Below, piece by piece: positions 1-7,889 of a stretch of 23,553 bases of DNA (position 1 is its first letter; every line of letters starts with the position of its first letter). Where the stretch lies: positions 1 through 23,553 of IMG/VR virus record IMGVR_UViG_3300028840_001667; one strand, written 5' to 3'. The notes below the pieces were generated by a model that worked only from the letters and a program-made list of their open reading frames with translations, did not search any database and was not told the origin of the DNA. The stretch is from a virus. The position numbers and the translations under genes were made by a program.

Positions 1-1892
1 GAATACTTTGTCCATTGGCCGTTTATAAGATCACGGCAGAATACCACCTTATCGGTAGGAAATGACAACCACACTTCGTCGCGGTTATTGTCAAGTACAC
101 CGACACATTCTGATAGCGTCGTAACGTTTAGCGGCCAGTTGTCAGGATCTACGATTTCCGGCAGCAAGGCGCTGCTTGATTCACGGAACCGATACGGGCC
201 GTTGTTATTGATATAATAGGTATCACCCATAGCCATGACCAATGATCGTGCAGCAGCTAATCCAACTCGTTGTATAGTATCGAATACTCGCCAGGACAGC
301 GGATTCGTGGTATCCATGAACACTATAAGTATATCTTCTTTACCAAATACAATCAAACTGTCACGCCATTTACCAAGTCCAATGATTTCTGTAATGCCGT
401 GCTCTTGTACGGGTATGACATCTTCGGCATGGTAGACATCGTAGTCATAGGTGGCATCGTTACTAATGCTGCTGACACGTACAGCGTTCTTGATTGTTTT
501 TTCTCCATCCCAATAACGAGCAACATACTGACGACGGTTAACCATAGCGGCAACTTCGTAATTTAAATTACTTGTTTCGTCCTGTACGTATCCAAGATCA
601 GCATACATCTCCGGTTCGTTTTCCAGATAGGTATGGGTGTCGTAGATTCCGAAGCGGTAATAGCCGCCGTATAAGTACCAGCCGTCGAGTAGACAGAGAT
701 AGTATGTACCGGCGCCGGCACCACCATCTTCAAGTACATTCACATGGCTACCGCCGGTTTCATCAGTGCCGCTAATCGGCATCAAATAATCGAAGAACGA
801 AGCATCCACGCCTTCCAGATCAGTTTCATCGAACGATGACGTCTTGACGCCGAGTATCAACAAATCGCCGCCATGAGAGCCGAAGTCGTAACTACCGGCC
901 ATAGTAAACTGTAATGCGCCATCATATGATGCTTGAGCGCCTGGCTGTACATGTGTTTGTATCTTGGCATTATATATTGTACCGTCTTTGTGGCTTTGAA
1001 ACTTTCCGCGCCATTTAATGTCGTCATTCATACCAATGGTACGCAATAATCTGAATTTATCGACGCCGGAGTCTGCGCGGTAATTCTCACATCGGTACAC
1101 TTTAACGCCGGTGATTCGTTGCGGGAAGGACGCCGCAAGGAAGCCGAACGAGAATGAAATATACGACTCATTAGCTAAACCGGATGCGGTTATCTGATAT
1201 ACTGTATCTCCTGGTGGTCCGTATTGGTAGCCGTCAAATTGGAAGGCTAAACGATACGCAACTTTGGTGTCCGTTTCGAATCCATCATTATTGCTCCATG
1301 CGGCGTTATTAATATCATCGGCAACGGCAGATACCATAGATACATCATCCGGAGTGAGTAGTGCCGTGGTATCTCCAATTAGTCCTGATGAAATCGCTGT
1401 CTTGGTCTTGGTTGGATCATCGTATCCATAGGTGAATTGTTCCGGCGCGAACTGGATTAATACGGGATAGTTGGCCGATCCTGAGCCACATAATGCGAGC
1501 ACGCCGGAGGGACGTGGTAGAAATTTAATCACTGATGTATCGACCGTAGTAGATACAGATATTTCTGTCCACTGTGCGTTTCCGTAATCCCAATAATAAA
1601 ACTTGTTGTCCGTACCCGCCTGACACACAAAGTAAGGAGAATCCGCATCTTGGTGTGATGTGACCAGTTCACCGAGTTGATTGATAGTACGCCCACCTAG
1701 ACCGGATGCACTGAAATCTACACCGCGTAGCTGGGCGGTTGCATATCCCGGGCACTTGACAATTTTGCCAACGCTGCGAGACAGTTTAATGTTCGTAGCC
1801 TCAATAGCATGTGTATCCTTGACATCATAGGGATCAGTTTTAGTGTTGATCCCAAGGAATCCATTCCATGTGAGACGTTCAAGTCCTTTCAC
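1..1892 (-). CDS. Large tail/DNA-stabilisation-like protein, 3' end cut by window edge
   Basis: Starts with GTG at 1892 and stays open for about 630 codons to the window edge, so the C-terminus is missing. The start is supported by AGGAG at 1902-1906 and a GTGA overlap with the upstream gene. The protein begins VKGLERLTWNGFLG. Near residues 535-565 it has RVGLAAARSLV followed by GDTYYINNNGPYRF, and it ends in view with RDLINGQWTKYF. This pattern (a conserved Gly-Ala-Ser/Val turn, then a 'display/not-display' strand with NGPY) recalls the large beta-rich tail proteins of short-tailed phages, such as P22 gp10-like stabilisation and T7 gp12-like tubular proteins. The family resemblance is from memory and not tested. 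Downstream location after capsid and connector genes fits a tail role. It could instead be another beta-propeller virion protein. Confidence 0.6.
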   Translation of the reverse strand, partial: MKGLERLTWNGFLGINTKTDPYDVKDTHAIEATNIKLSRSVGKIVKCPGYATAQLRGVDFSASGLGGRTINQLGELVTSHQDADSPYFVCQAGTDNKFYYWDYGNAQWTEISVSTTVDTSVIKFLPRPSGVLALCGSGSANYPVLIQFAPEQFTYGYDDPTKTKTAISSGLIGDTTALLTPDDVSMVSAVADDINNAAWSNNDGFETDTKVAYRLAFQFDGYQYGPPGDTVYQITASGLANESYISFSFGFLAASFPQRITGVKVYRCENYRADSGVDKFRLLRTIGMNDDIKWRGKFQSHKDGTIYNAKIQTHVQPGAQASYDGALQFTMAGSYDFGSHGGDLLILGVKTSSFDETDLEGVDASFFDYLMPISGTDETGGSHVNVLEDGGAGAGTYYLCLLDGWYLYGGYYRFGIYDTHTYLENEPEMYADLGYVQDETSNLNYEVAAMVNRRQYVARYWDGEKTIKNAVRVSSISNDATYDYDVYHAEDVIPVQEHGITEIIGLGKWRDSLIVFGKEDILIVFMDTTNPLSWRVFDTIQRVGLAAARSLVMAMGDTYYINNNGPYRFRESSSALLPEIVDPDNWPLNVTTLSECVGVLDNNRDEVWLSFPTDKVVFCRDLINGQWTKY

Positions 1893-2290
1893 GTATTCTC
1901 ACTCCTGACAGAATAATAGCGATATTTATCAGACCGCATATTCATGGGCTTTACTTTGTCATTGCCATACTTGTTAGTGCGTTGTAATGCCCTGAACTCC
2001 TTCACGCCCTCCTCGTATTTCTGGAGTAGACGTGCATCCGTTTTACCGAACGTGTCCTCCAGATAGTCATTGATCACACCGGCTCTGAACTTGGAGATAT
2101 ACTCATCACGTAGCAGGAATTCGGCGTCATTCGTGAAGGATTGGACATCGTCGGTGAGTTCTGCATATAGCTCCACAGATAATCCGGAGTCCACCGCTTC
2201 ACCATACTCTGTACAAATACCAATTGTATTCACTTTCGGCCCAAGTCTGGCGTACCAGAAATATGCATATTCAGTGTTTGACGTTGCCAT
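1889..2290 (-). CDS. Hypothetical protein in the tail region (133 aa)
   Basis: Starts ATG with AAGGAG about 8 nt upstream, placed inside the 3' end of the preceding gene. Its stop overlaps the GTG start of the next gene by four bases, which implies translational coupling. The protein is soluble, with a Tyr/Trp-rich N-terminus (EYAYFWYARLG), an acidic middle and a charged C-terminal half (DKVKPMNMRSDKYRYYS). I do not recognise a family. Its fixed place between a beta-propeller gene and the large tail protein, with no intergenic space, suggests a structural or assembly role, perhaps a connector or chaperone, but nothing in the sequence proves this. Confidence 0.75.
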   Translation of the reverse strand: MATSNTEYAYFWYARLGPKVNTIGICTEYGEAVDSGLSVELYAELTDDVQSFTNDAEFLLRDEYISKFRAGVINDYLEDTFGKTDARLLQKYEEGVKEFRALQRTNKYGNDKVKPMNMRSDKYRYYSVRSENT

Positions 2291-2294
2291 TATA

Positions 2295-3236
2295 TCAACT
2301 CCTTAACCATGCGTTACGTGATTGTGGTTTTACATGCACAGATCGCACCCATGATACAGTACTCATGTTTGCTTCCGTGCCACCGATGATAATGTCATCT
2401 CCAAAGTCCCAATCGCCATCATCCGTGATCGTGATGGCATCGCCGGATGCCTTGCCGCTGTCTCTATCGTAACCGTACATACAGACGATGCAGTCGCCGG
2501 TGAAATCTGCTGCTAGGAACACGTGTTTGGACAGGGTACGAATGTCATAGGCGGTAGTCCAATCATCGGTATCAAAGTCCTCGTTTGCGATGAATTGTAG
2601 CGCGGCGTCTATAAGTACGTAATCCGCATCGCCGCCAGTAATAAACAGATAATCCTCATGAGCGCAAATGTAATCAGCCGCACTAAGATATGAACTCAGG
2701 TCTACTGATTTATTATCATACTCAAGGTCACTTTTGACACGATACACGATGTTGGAATCGGTGAGTACATACAAGTAATTACCTAGTGCAGCGATGGATT
2801 TATAATTTCCTGATGCTCCGGATATCTGTGCCGTCTGTAATCTATTAAGGGTACTTGGATCTAGTTTGTAAATTGTATTTGTGGAGTAATCTACTACATA
2901 TAGATTATTTCTGAATTGCGTCATGTTACTTAATGTGGTGAATGCTGCTGAACTGCGCACCTCTGATAACGTGTGTTTATCGTACATATGTACTTTGTCG
3001 TCCGTCGTGACGGCGGCGTATATATGATCGCCGATGATCTCAAGCGCATACGCTTTCACGGAACTGATCGAATCGACATATTTACCGCCATTCAACTCCC
3101 ACTTTAAGATACGAGAATTTAAGTTATCGGCAATCCACAAATATGGATAGTCAATAGCAATGGCAGTCGGACCGTTTAATTGGTTAGTCGCCGTACCGCT
3201 TGCTCCAAGCGTTAATATTTTTGTCCAATTCGTCAT
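2295..3236 (-). CDS. Beta-propeller (NHL/YncE-like) repeat protein, probable virion component
   Basis: I start it at the ATG at 3236 (MTNWTKILTL, 313 aa) although the frame is open to a GTG at 3329. The 31 extra residues lie over a separate small gene in another frame and look unlike protein. Another ATG at 3251 (MRITDM) is possible; none has a strong Shine-Dalgarno. The protein is a string of about six repeats of the type 'GPTAIAIDYPYLWIADNLNSR', 'NLYVVDYSTNTIYKLDP' and 'NYLYVLTDSNIVYRV', each an aliphatic strand, a [LY]Y[VI][VA]D-type turn and a Lys/Arg-Leu/Val strand. That is typical of NHL or six-bladed propellers, which bind proteins, RNA or sugars. There is no signal peptide. Its place among tail genes suggests a virion or receptor-binding component; this is inference. 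Confidence 0.7.
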   Translation of the reverse strand: MTNWTKILTLGASGTATNQLNGPTAIAIDYPYLWIADNLNSRILKWELNGGKYVDSISSVKAYALEIIGDHIYAAVTTDDKVHMYDKHTLSEVRSSAAFTTLSNMTQFRNNLYVVDYSTNTIYKLDPSTLNRLQTAQISGASGNYKSIAALGNYLYVLTDSNIVYRVKSDLEYDNKSVDLSSYLSAADYICAHEDYLFITGGDADYVLIDAALQFIANEDFDTDDWTTAYDIRTLSKHVFLAADFTGDCIVCMYGYDRDSGKASGDAITITDDGDWDFGDDIIIGGTEANMSTVSWVRSVHVKPQSRNAWLRS

Positions 3237-3237
3237 A

Positions 3238-3354
3238 TCAGTGATCCGCATAGTATTTAGTAACGACTGATCCCATAGCGGCACCGATGGTGAAGTGCAG
3301 CAGGGGGTGCTCATACCAATATGCCTCACGTTCCGTGTACTGTGTAACCGGCAT
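3238..3354 (-). CDS. Small 38-aa protein with a hydrophobic segment
   Basis: Small gene reading MPVTQYTEREAYWYEHPL, then a hydrophobic stretch LLHFTIGAAMGSVV and KYYADH. The ATG at 3354 has GAGGG about 9 nt upstream; a GTG six bases earlier (3360) overlaps the previous stop as GTGA and is an alternative start. Its TGA is two bases past the ATG of the beta-propeller gene, giving tight packing of stop and start. The glycine/alanine-rich hydrophobic core could be a single membrane segment with the N-terminus charged. Next to another membrane-anchored small protein, it may belong to a lysis or envelope module, but I know no family for it. Confidence 0.6.
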   Translation of the reverse strand: MPVTQYTEREAYWYEHPLLHFTIGAAMGSVVTKYYADH

Positions 3355-3356
3355 CT

Positions 3357-3659
3357 TCACGACCCTCGTTCGATGTATAAATCACCGTACCGTACACCGT
3401 TATCTACCAAGTCCATCTGTGTAGACGAGATCACATAAAATTCATCTTCCTGTGGCGTCTCTACGTACACGGTATCATGAACCGTCTGCGTAACATACTG
3501 AATCTCCGGCGGCACCGTAACGTAAACCGTATCGACCTCAGTTACTGTGTGATGCACCGGATAACCGACTCGCTGTACCTCCGGTTTACGTATCGGAAAT
3601 ACAGAACCAATCAGTATCCCACACCCTAACAATATGATGTAATTTATCGGCTTTCTCAT
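3357..3659 (-). CDS. Membrane-anchored protein with TVYV repeats (100 aa), spanin-like candidate
   Basis: ATG at 3659 with GGGAGTG upstream. Residues 6-23 (NYIILLGCGILIGSVFPI) form one transmembrane segment after a short basic N-terminus, so the remaining 75 residues probably face the periplasm. These carry an internal repeat: TEVDTVYVTVPPE (about 40-52) and VHDTVYVETPQE (about 60-71). Such extended Pro/Val-rich stretches suit a fibrous, envelope-spanning part. Size and topology fit an inner-membrane spanin or tail-associated membrane protein, but a typical spanin has a coiled coil, which is not obvious here. The cysteine at 13 sits in the membrane segment (LLGC), so a lipoprotein is also conceivable. 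It sits directly after the secreted beta-helix gene. Confidence 0.65.
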   Translation of the reverse strand: MRKPINYIILLGCGILIGSVFPIRKPEVQRVGYPVHHTVTEVDTVYVTVPPEIQYVTQTVHDTVYVETPQEDEFYVISSTQMDLVDNGVRYGDLYIERGS

Positions 3660-3663
3660 GATG

Positions 3664-6093
3664 TCACTCCCATAACAATACAGCAGTTGCTGTTGAGTTT
3701 TCCTTTAAAAACCCCGCATCAGTATCCATACTCACTCCGACATAATCGCCCGCATTGAAATTAAACACATCTCCTGTCAATATCGGCACACGTCCATTCG
3801 TTACCTTTGTATCCGTGGAGCCGGATATAGTAACATATTTATCTGTATCGCTACTAATTCCTCCATTCACTTGAAATCCTATCTGTGGATAAAAATACGC
3901 ATTTCCGGCGGTAACGGAATCAGACAACGCGGCGGCAATTGATACAACTCTTCCCTTTGTGGGCATAGGATACCTCAACGTCCCGACACTGCTATTTTTC
4001 ATTGGTGCGGGGGACAAATTCGCAGCCACGGAATCTTCATAGAAATACATAGCCCGTGCGTAAGGAAAGGATACATTATAAAAATCACTACTTTCTAACA
4101 GAAATGGCGTATCGATACCAATAAAACTCAAATCCGAATTATAAATATCATTGATATATAAGTCGGCATACTGACTACCATATGATGAATTATTTAGTAT
4201 CCGCGAGAAGAAGGTACGCTGCACCACAATGCCCCAATAATGATCAGTGGTGTCGGCTACCGCATCGAAATCACCAACATCATATTCAGATACTTTATTG
4301 TTCACGACATCACTAAACATCAAGCCGTCAAGGTTCATGGCGTGATATGTACCATCAGCGGTATTATTGTCATGAACGTCATTATTTCTAATAGAAGCGA
4401 ACATGTGGCCAAGACGTCGATACACTTTAACGCTATCTACATAAAACGTACCTCCACCTGTAGTCATAGTTATTTTCAACGTATCAGTGCCGCTTGGATA
4501 AAATATACAACTTAGACGTGTCCAGCCTCTACCGTCTTCACTATTCGGACCAGTTATGTTCTCCTGCTCCCATACTTGTGTGGCATTACCTATAGTCATA
4601 TTAACTTGCCGAGTCATTGTACTGGCAGTTTCTATGAATATCCACGCAGACGCTTCATAGGTAGTAACTTCCGTACTATCAATGTTAAGGTCCTCAAGTA
4701 CTTGTCCAAGCCCCTCATCCGCTGCATCTGTTACCAGTTTGCGAGACACGCTATCAGCAAGTACATAGGCGCTGGATGTATCATTTGTAGTAGGAGTACC
4801 TATATCAATCCAGTCAGCGTCATCAGTCAACATATTGGCGTCATCGATAGCAGCAGATGTACAATCGTTATGAGTAGCCGCGAATTTTATCCCATCATAA
4901 CCGTTATTCCAACACCGATTACCTTCGACCGTTATGAGTGCGCTTCCTGGGCTTACGAGTATTCCGTGTCCTGCGTTATTAAACACTGAATTGTTCTTAA
5001 CGGTGATTCCTTTATTATATCCACCAATACCAATGGCACCAAAAGACAATGTATTGCATCCAGACACAACATTATCTGCGATCAGGGCGTTCCGGTACGC
5101 AAATTGTGTATAACCAAGATGTCCTGCTACACGTATACCTTTGGCACTTGCAGCATTATAATTGGAACAATCTATCGTATTTCCAACTACATCCACGTTA
5201 TACCAGTCCCCGCCAGAAAGAGTTATTCCGCTGCCTCGTGTCTTTATTGTGTTATTAGCTAAGACCACATTATACACACGGTCATCATAGTCATTCGGTT
5301 CGATATCAATAGCACCAACATTATGAAACCCTTCAAATGTACAATTGGCTACCACTATATTACTGCCAACAGTAATTGACACACCATTTCGAGAACAGGG
5401 CGCATCGTTACAAGCGATACTATCTCCCTTAAATGTGCATCCAAATATAATGATATTTTCTGGATACGTCGTAAGTGTATCAGCTCCCCCTATCGTAATA
5501 CCGTCCCCTATACACTCAAAGTTACAGTTGTAAATTATAACATTCTTGGATGCATCTGTGATATAAATACCGGCATCGTACTGTAAGCCATAATCTGCTG
5601 CGCCAGTAGTATCTTGAATAAAATTAATCCCGCTTATTACAATATTGGAGTCCACTTCGATTTTACAATTAATCATAGATTCTGCGGCAGTGGTCTTCAC
5701 CGCATTAATCACAGAACTGTATCCATTGCCAAACAACGATGTGTTATTCTCCATGCTTATAGCGTCGTTGTTTTGGTTTCCAGTTTGCGTTGTAGTGAAG
5801 GTATCACTAGGGACGAATACACGAAAACCGGCAGATACCGCATCATCCGGATCAGAGTAGTCCTTGAGATTCCTTTCTGTTTGAACACGAGTCAACAAAG
5901 CCTCCAATGGCGAAAATATCTGATCTTCAAACCACGCCTTCGTGGGCTTTACCCCAGCAGCGGTGAGTCCAGATAATTCCTCCACCGCTTTGTCGAAATA
6001 CTGCGATATGAGGGTATCTGCATCAGCTGAAAATCCCTGCACCGCAAACAATAAAATGATGAAGCTAACTAAGCTGTGCTTGAGTATTCGCAT
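3664..6093 (-). CDS. Secreted right-handed beta-helix protein with inserted carbohydrate-binding-like domain (809 aa)
   Basis: Largest complete gene here. ATG at 6093 with GAGGG upstream; it overlaps the previous gene by 29 bases. Residues 1-25 look like a Sec signal peptide (basic start, SFIILLFAVQGFSA core). Residues 30-75 are helical. Residues about 110-410 are parallel beta-helix repeats of the pattern NIVISGINF, NVIIYNCNF, NIIIFGCTF, NIVVANCTF, NVVLANNTI, with Asn ladders as in pectate-lyase/NosD-like folds. Residues about 420-560 break the pattern and look like a jelly-roll carbohydrate-binding module (GWTRLSCIFYPSG, FYVDSVKVYRR). The helix resumes at 565-670, and 700-809 resembles a fibre C-terminal domain (YFYPQIGFQVNGG, FNAGDYVGVSMD). 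No catalytic residues can be assigned with confidence. Tailspike, depolymerase or secreted glycan-binding protein are all possible; the signal peptide is odd for a virion part. Confidence 0.85.
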   Translation of the reverse strand: MRILKHSLVSFIILLFAVQGFSADADTLISQYFDKAVEELSGLTAAGVKPTKAWFEDQIFSPLEALLTRVQTERNLKDYSDPDDAVSAGFRVFVPSDTFTTTQTGNQNNDAISMENNTSLFGNGYSSVINAVKTTAAESMINCKIEVDSNIVISGINFIQDTTGAADYGLQYDAGIYITDASKNVIIYNCNFECIGDGITIGGADTLTTYPENIIIFGCTFKGDSIACNDAPCSRNGVSITVGSNIVVANCTFEGFHNVGAIDIEPNDYDDRVYNVVLANNTIKTRGSGITLSGGDWYNVDVVGNTIDCSNYNAASAKGIRVAGHLGYTQFAYRNALIADNVVSGCNTLSFGAIGIGGYNKGITVKNNSVFNNAGHGILVSPGSALITVEGNRCWNNGYDGIKFAATHNDCTSAAIDDANMLTDDADWIDIGTPTTNDTSSAYVLADSVSRKLVTDAADEGLGQVLEDLNIDSTEVTTYEASAWIFIETASTMTRQVNMTIGNATQVWEQENITGPNSEDGRGWTRLSCIFYPSGTDTLKITMTTGGGTFYVDSVKVYRRLGHMFASIRNNDVHDNNTADGTYHAMNLDGLMFSDVVNNKVSEYDVGDFDAVADTTDHYWGIVVQRTFFSRILNNSSYGSQYADLYINDIYNSDLSFIGIDTPFLLESSDFYNVSFPYARAMYFYEDSVAANLSPAPMKNSSVGTLRYPMPTKGRVVSIAAALSDSVTAGNAYFYPQIGFQVNGGISSDTDKYVTISGSTDTKVTNGRVPILTGDVFNFNAGDYVGVSMDTDAGFLKENSTATAVLLWE

Positions 6094-6364
6094 TTGTATT
6101 ATCCCTCGCTTCCGGAGTTGTTTTTACTGCTACATTATTATCGACGATCACCTTGGTTACGATGCGTACCGATGCTGGAAGCTCCAGCTCCAGGGAACCG
6201 TCCGTTGTGTATGTATACTTACCATCCTGGCTGCGCGTATCACCTATGAACTCCTGCCACTTCGCCTGAATGATGCGGCGTATCGTTTCAGGATTAGGCC
6301 GTTGCCCGAGTCTGCGTCCAGCGATGGCATGTTCAACATCTTGTATTAATTCACCGACTGTCAT
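6065..6364 (-). CDS. Small head-tail adaptor-like protein (99 aa)
   Basis: Starts MTVGELIQDV at 6364, overlapping the previous stop as TAATG, with AAGGTG about 7 nt upstream. An N-terminal helical part (DVEHAI, ETIRRIIQAKWQEFI) is followed by beta strands (YTYTTDGSLELELPASVRIVTKVIVDN). This helix-then-ELPxxVRxVTKV layout is common in short connector and adaptor proteins of podovirus-like phages (SU10-type adaptor families). It forms a unit with the adjacent 235-aa gene. Assignment is from pattern and position; a small tail protein is the alternative. The final 29 bases also encode the signal peptide start of the beta-helix protein. Confidence 0.6.
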   Translation of the reverse strand: MTVGELIQDVEHAIAGRRLGQRPNPETIRRIIQAKWQEFIGDTRSQDGKYTYTTDGSLELELPASVRIVTKVIVDNNVAVKTTPEARDNTNANTQAQLS

Positions 6365-7071
6365 TATGCATCACCTTTCAGTCGCTTATTTGATTTACCG
6401 AATTCATGGGCTACAGCGGCCTGGATTAATGCTCCGGAAATCTCGTTCATCATGGATACCTTTTCTGGATCGTCACTCATCTGCTGTGCCACCGAGATGG
6501 CAGCGTTCAGTATAATTTCGTCAAGTGAGCCGTTGGTTTCCAGTGATGTAGTATTATTGGCGTCGTTTAACGTGTAACTGAGTGCCTTGGGCTGCCTGAT
6601 ATAGTGTACCCATGAACTGACTGGATAGGAACCCAACGAGACTTCGAGCATCAACAGATTCGACAGGATATAGAACACCGGTCTGCCATCGTTGCCTTTG
6701 AAGTGGAAATTTCCGGCGTATTGCAGATCATCCAGCTCACGTTCCACCGCAAATACACGAGCACCGTCTATTTCACACTCCACGTTTATAATGCCGGACG
6801 CTGCTACGTTGTAAGTAAAATTATCCAGCGAGAATCCAGATGCCAAGATAGACTGTGCTTCACGCTGTGACAATTCCCCGAGCAACTGATATGCGGATTT
6901 GCGAGCATTCGTATGACCAAGTACTGCGAGTACCATCTGGTTATACGCAGCATCCAGTGCAGCGAGTCTCTGGTTGGAAGTAAACCGTTCTCCATCTGTA
7001 GTCCCTGCCGATACTTCGTCTGCGAGCCTACGAGATAATTCTATTGATAAAGCCGCAACCGTAGTTGCCAT
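6364..7071 (-). CDS. Head-tail adaptor/connector-like protein (235 aa)
   Basis: Starts MATTVAALSIELSRRLADEV at 7071, sharing a base with the previous stop (TAATG). The pattern is a helical N-terminus with RLADE and NQRLAALDAAYNQMV, a beta-rich middle (VFAVERELDDLQY, FYILSNLLMLEVSLG), a VHYIRQPKALSYT strand and a C-terminal helix (LDEIILNAAISVAQQMSDD). The YxRxPxxL strand followed by an 'E.I...A' helix is a frequent feature of phage adaptor proteins that join portal to tail. Together with the next gene it probably forms the connector ring below the portal. No membrane segment or signal peptide. Function is inferred from architecture and position. Confidence 0.65.
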   Translation of the reverse strand: MATTVAALSIELSRRLADEVSAGTTDGERFTSNQRLAALDAAYNQMVLAVLGHTNARKSAYQLLGELSQREAQSILASGFSLDNFTYNVAASGIINVECEIDGARVFAVERELDDLQYAGNFHFKGNDGRPVFYILSNLLMLEVSLGSYPVSSWVHYIRQPKALSYTLNDANNTTSLETNGSLDEIILNAAISVAQQMSDDPEKVSMMNEISGALIQAAVAHEFGKSNKRLKGDA

Positions 7072-7889
7072 TATTCTTCACCGTTATCCTTCGTTACGGT
7101 TAAATCGTCATCAAATTTCATTGCGAATGTACTAGCATCCTGCTGGTATACCTGGACGCCGCGAACTTCGTGGCCGCATACGATACTGGTATTCACAAAT
7201 GTGTGAACGCCGATCTGTGAGCATTTACAACCAAATACCAAGTCCTCAGACCAGCGCATCGGTTTGCCGCCTGGCGTCATGGGTTTATACCAATACTGAA
7301 ACCATGGATACTCCAGTTCGGACGCCTTGTCGTCGAATAAAGACAGGTCAATCATCATGCAACCGGTTCCGGCGGCATCAGCTACATAGATAGAATCCAT
7401 TGCAAAGTCCGGATCTTTGGTGCCGTTGATGTCGTCAAATGCATCACCGGTCCAACGATACACAGCATTCACATAACCGGTACGTCTGATGTTATATACT
7501 CCGGCAGCTATATACACTTTCTCGTCGGCTTCCAACTCGAAGGTACTCAGGAGTCCGAGTGTGGTGTGAGGCGGGAAACTCATATCACTATCCACGAACA
7601 TCACATAATCAAACCCTCCGGCCAGTCCTTTCTCGATGGCATGGTTACGGAACATATCGACTGCACTGGTCTGTCCGGCGAACAACTCCACCTGGAACAC
7701 CATACCCGCACCGGCAGTGAGGTTGTGAAAGGTTTTGAAAAACAACGGCCTGATGTTGTCGTAGTATGACGTCGCTATAAGGACTTTAGGTAACGTGTCC
7801 AACTCAGGGCTGTCTTTGCCCAACTCTCTTCCGTCCGGCGCGACAATCCTTGACGACTCAGCCGGTCGTATAATTTTTGATTTCGACAT
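7071..7889 (-). CDS. GT-A glycosyltransferase, paralogue of the gene at 8829-9521 (272 aa)
   Basis: ATG at 7889 with AAGGA about 10 nt upstream, inside the 3' end of the preceding glycosyltransferase: the two frames overlap by 115 bases. Sugar-transfer fold features are PKVLIATSYYDN (about 34-45), the metal-binding FVDSDMSF with DSD at 100-102, AGTGCMMI (about 173-180), SEDLVFG (about 214-220) and CGHE (238-241), whose His commonly binds the metal. Motif order and spacing match the other GT-A protein here (DSD, then GTG, SED and GH), so they are paralogues. Acceptor and sugar cannot be told from sequence. The N-terminal 30 residues precede the domain. A shorter TTG start at residue 30 is less supported. 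Confidence 0.85.
   Translation of the reverse strand: MSKSKIIRPAESSRIVAPDGRELGKDSPELDTLPKVLIATSYYDNIRPLFFKTFHNLTAGAGMVFQVELFAGQTSAVDMFRNHAIEKGLAGGFDYVMFVDSDMSFPPHTTLGLLSTFELEADEKVYIAAGVYNIRRTGYVNAVYRWTGDAFDDINGTKDPDFAMDSIYVADAAGTGCMMIDLSLFDDKASELEYPWFQYWYKPMTPGGKPMRWSEDLVFGCKCSQIGVHTFVNTSIVCGHEVRGVQVYQQDASTFAMKFDDDLTVTKDNGEE

Noticed and set aside
2295-3329. Long version of the beta-propeller protein starting at a GTG at 3329
   Set aside because: The first 31 residues overlap a better supported small gene and have low-complexity, unlikely sequence; ATG at 3236 preferred.
3357-3659. Clear identification of the TVYV-repeat membrane protein as a spanin
   Set aside because: Topology fits but no coiled coil and no neighbouring endolysin; kept only as a candidate.
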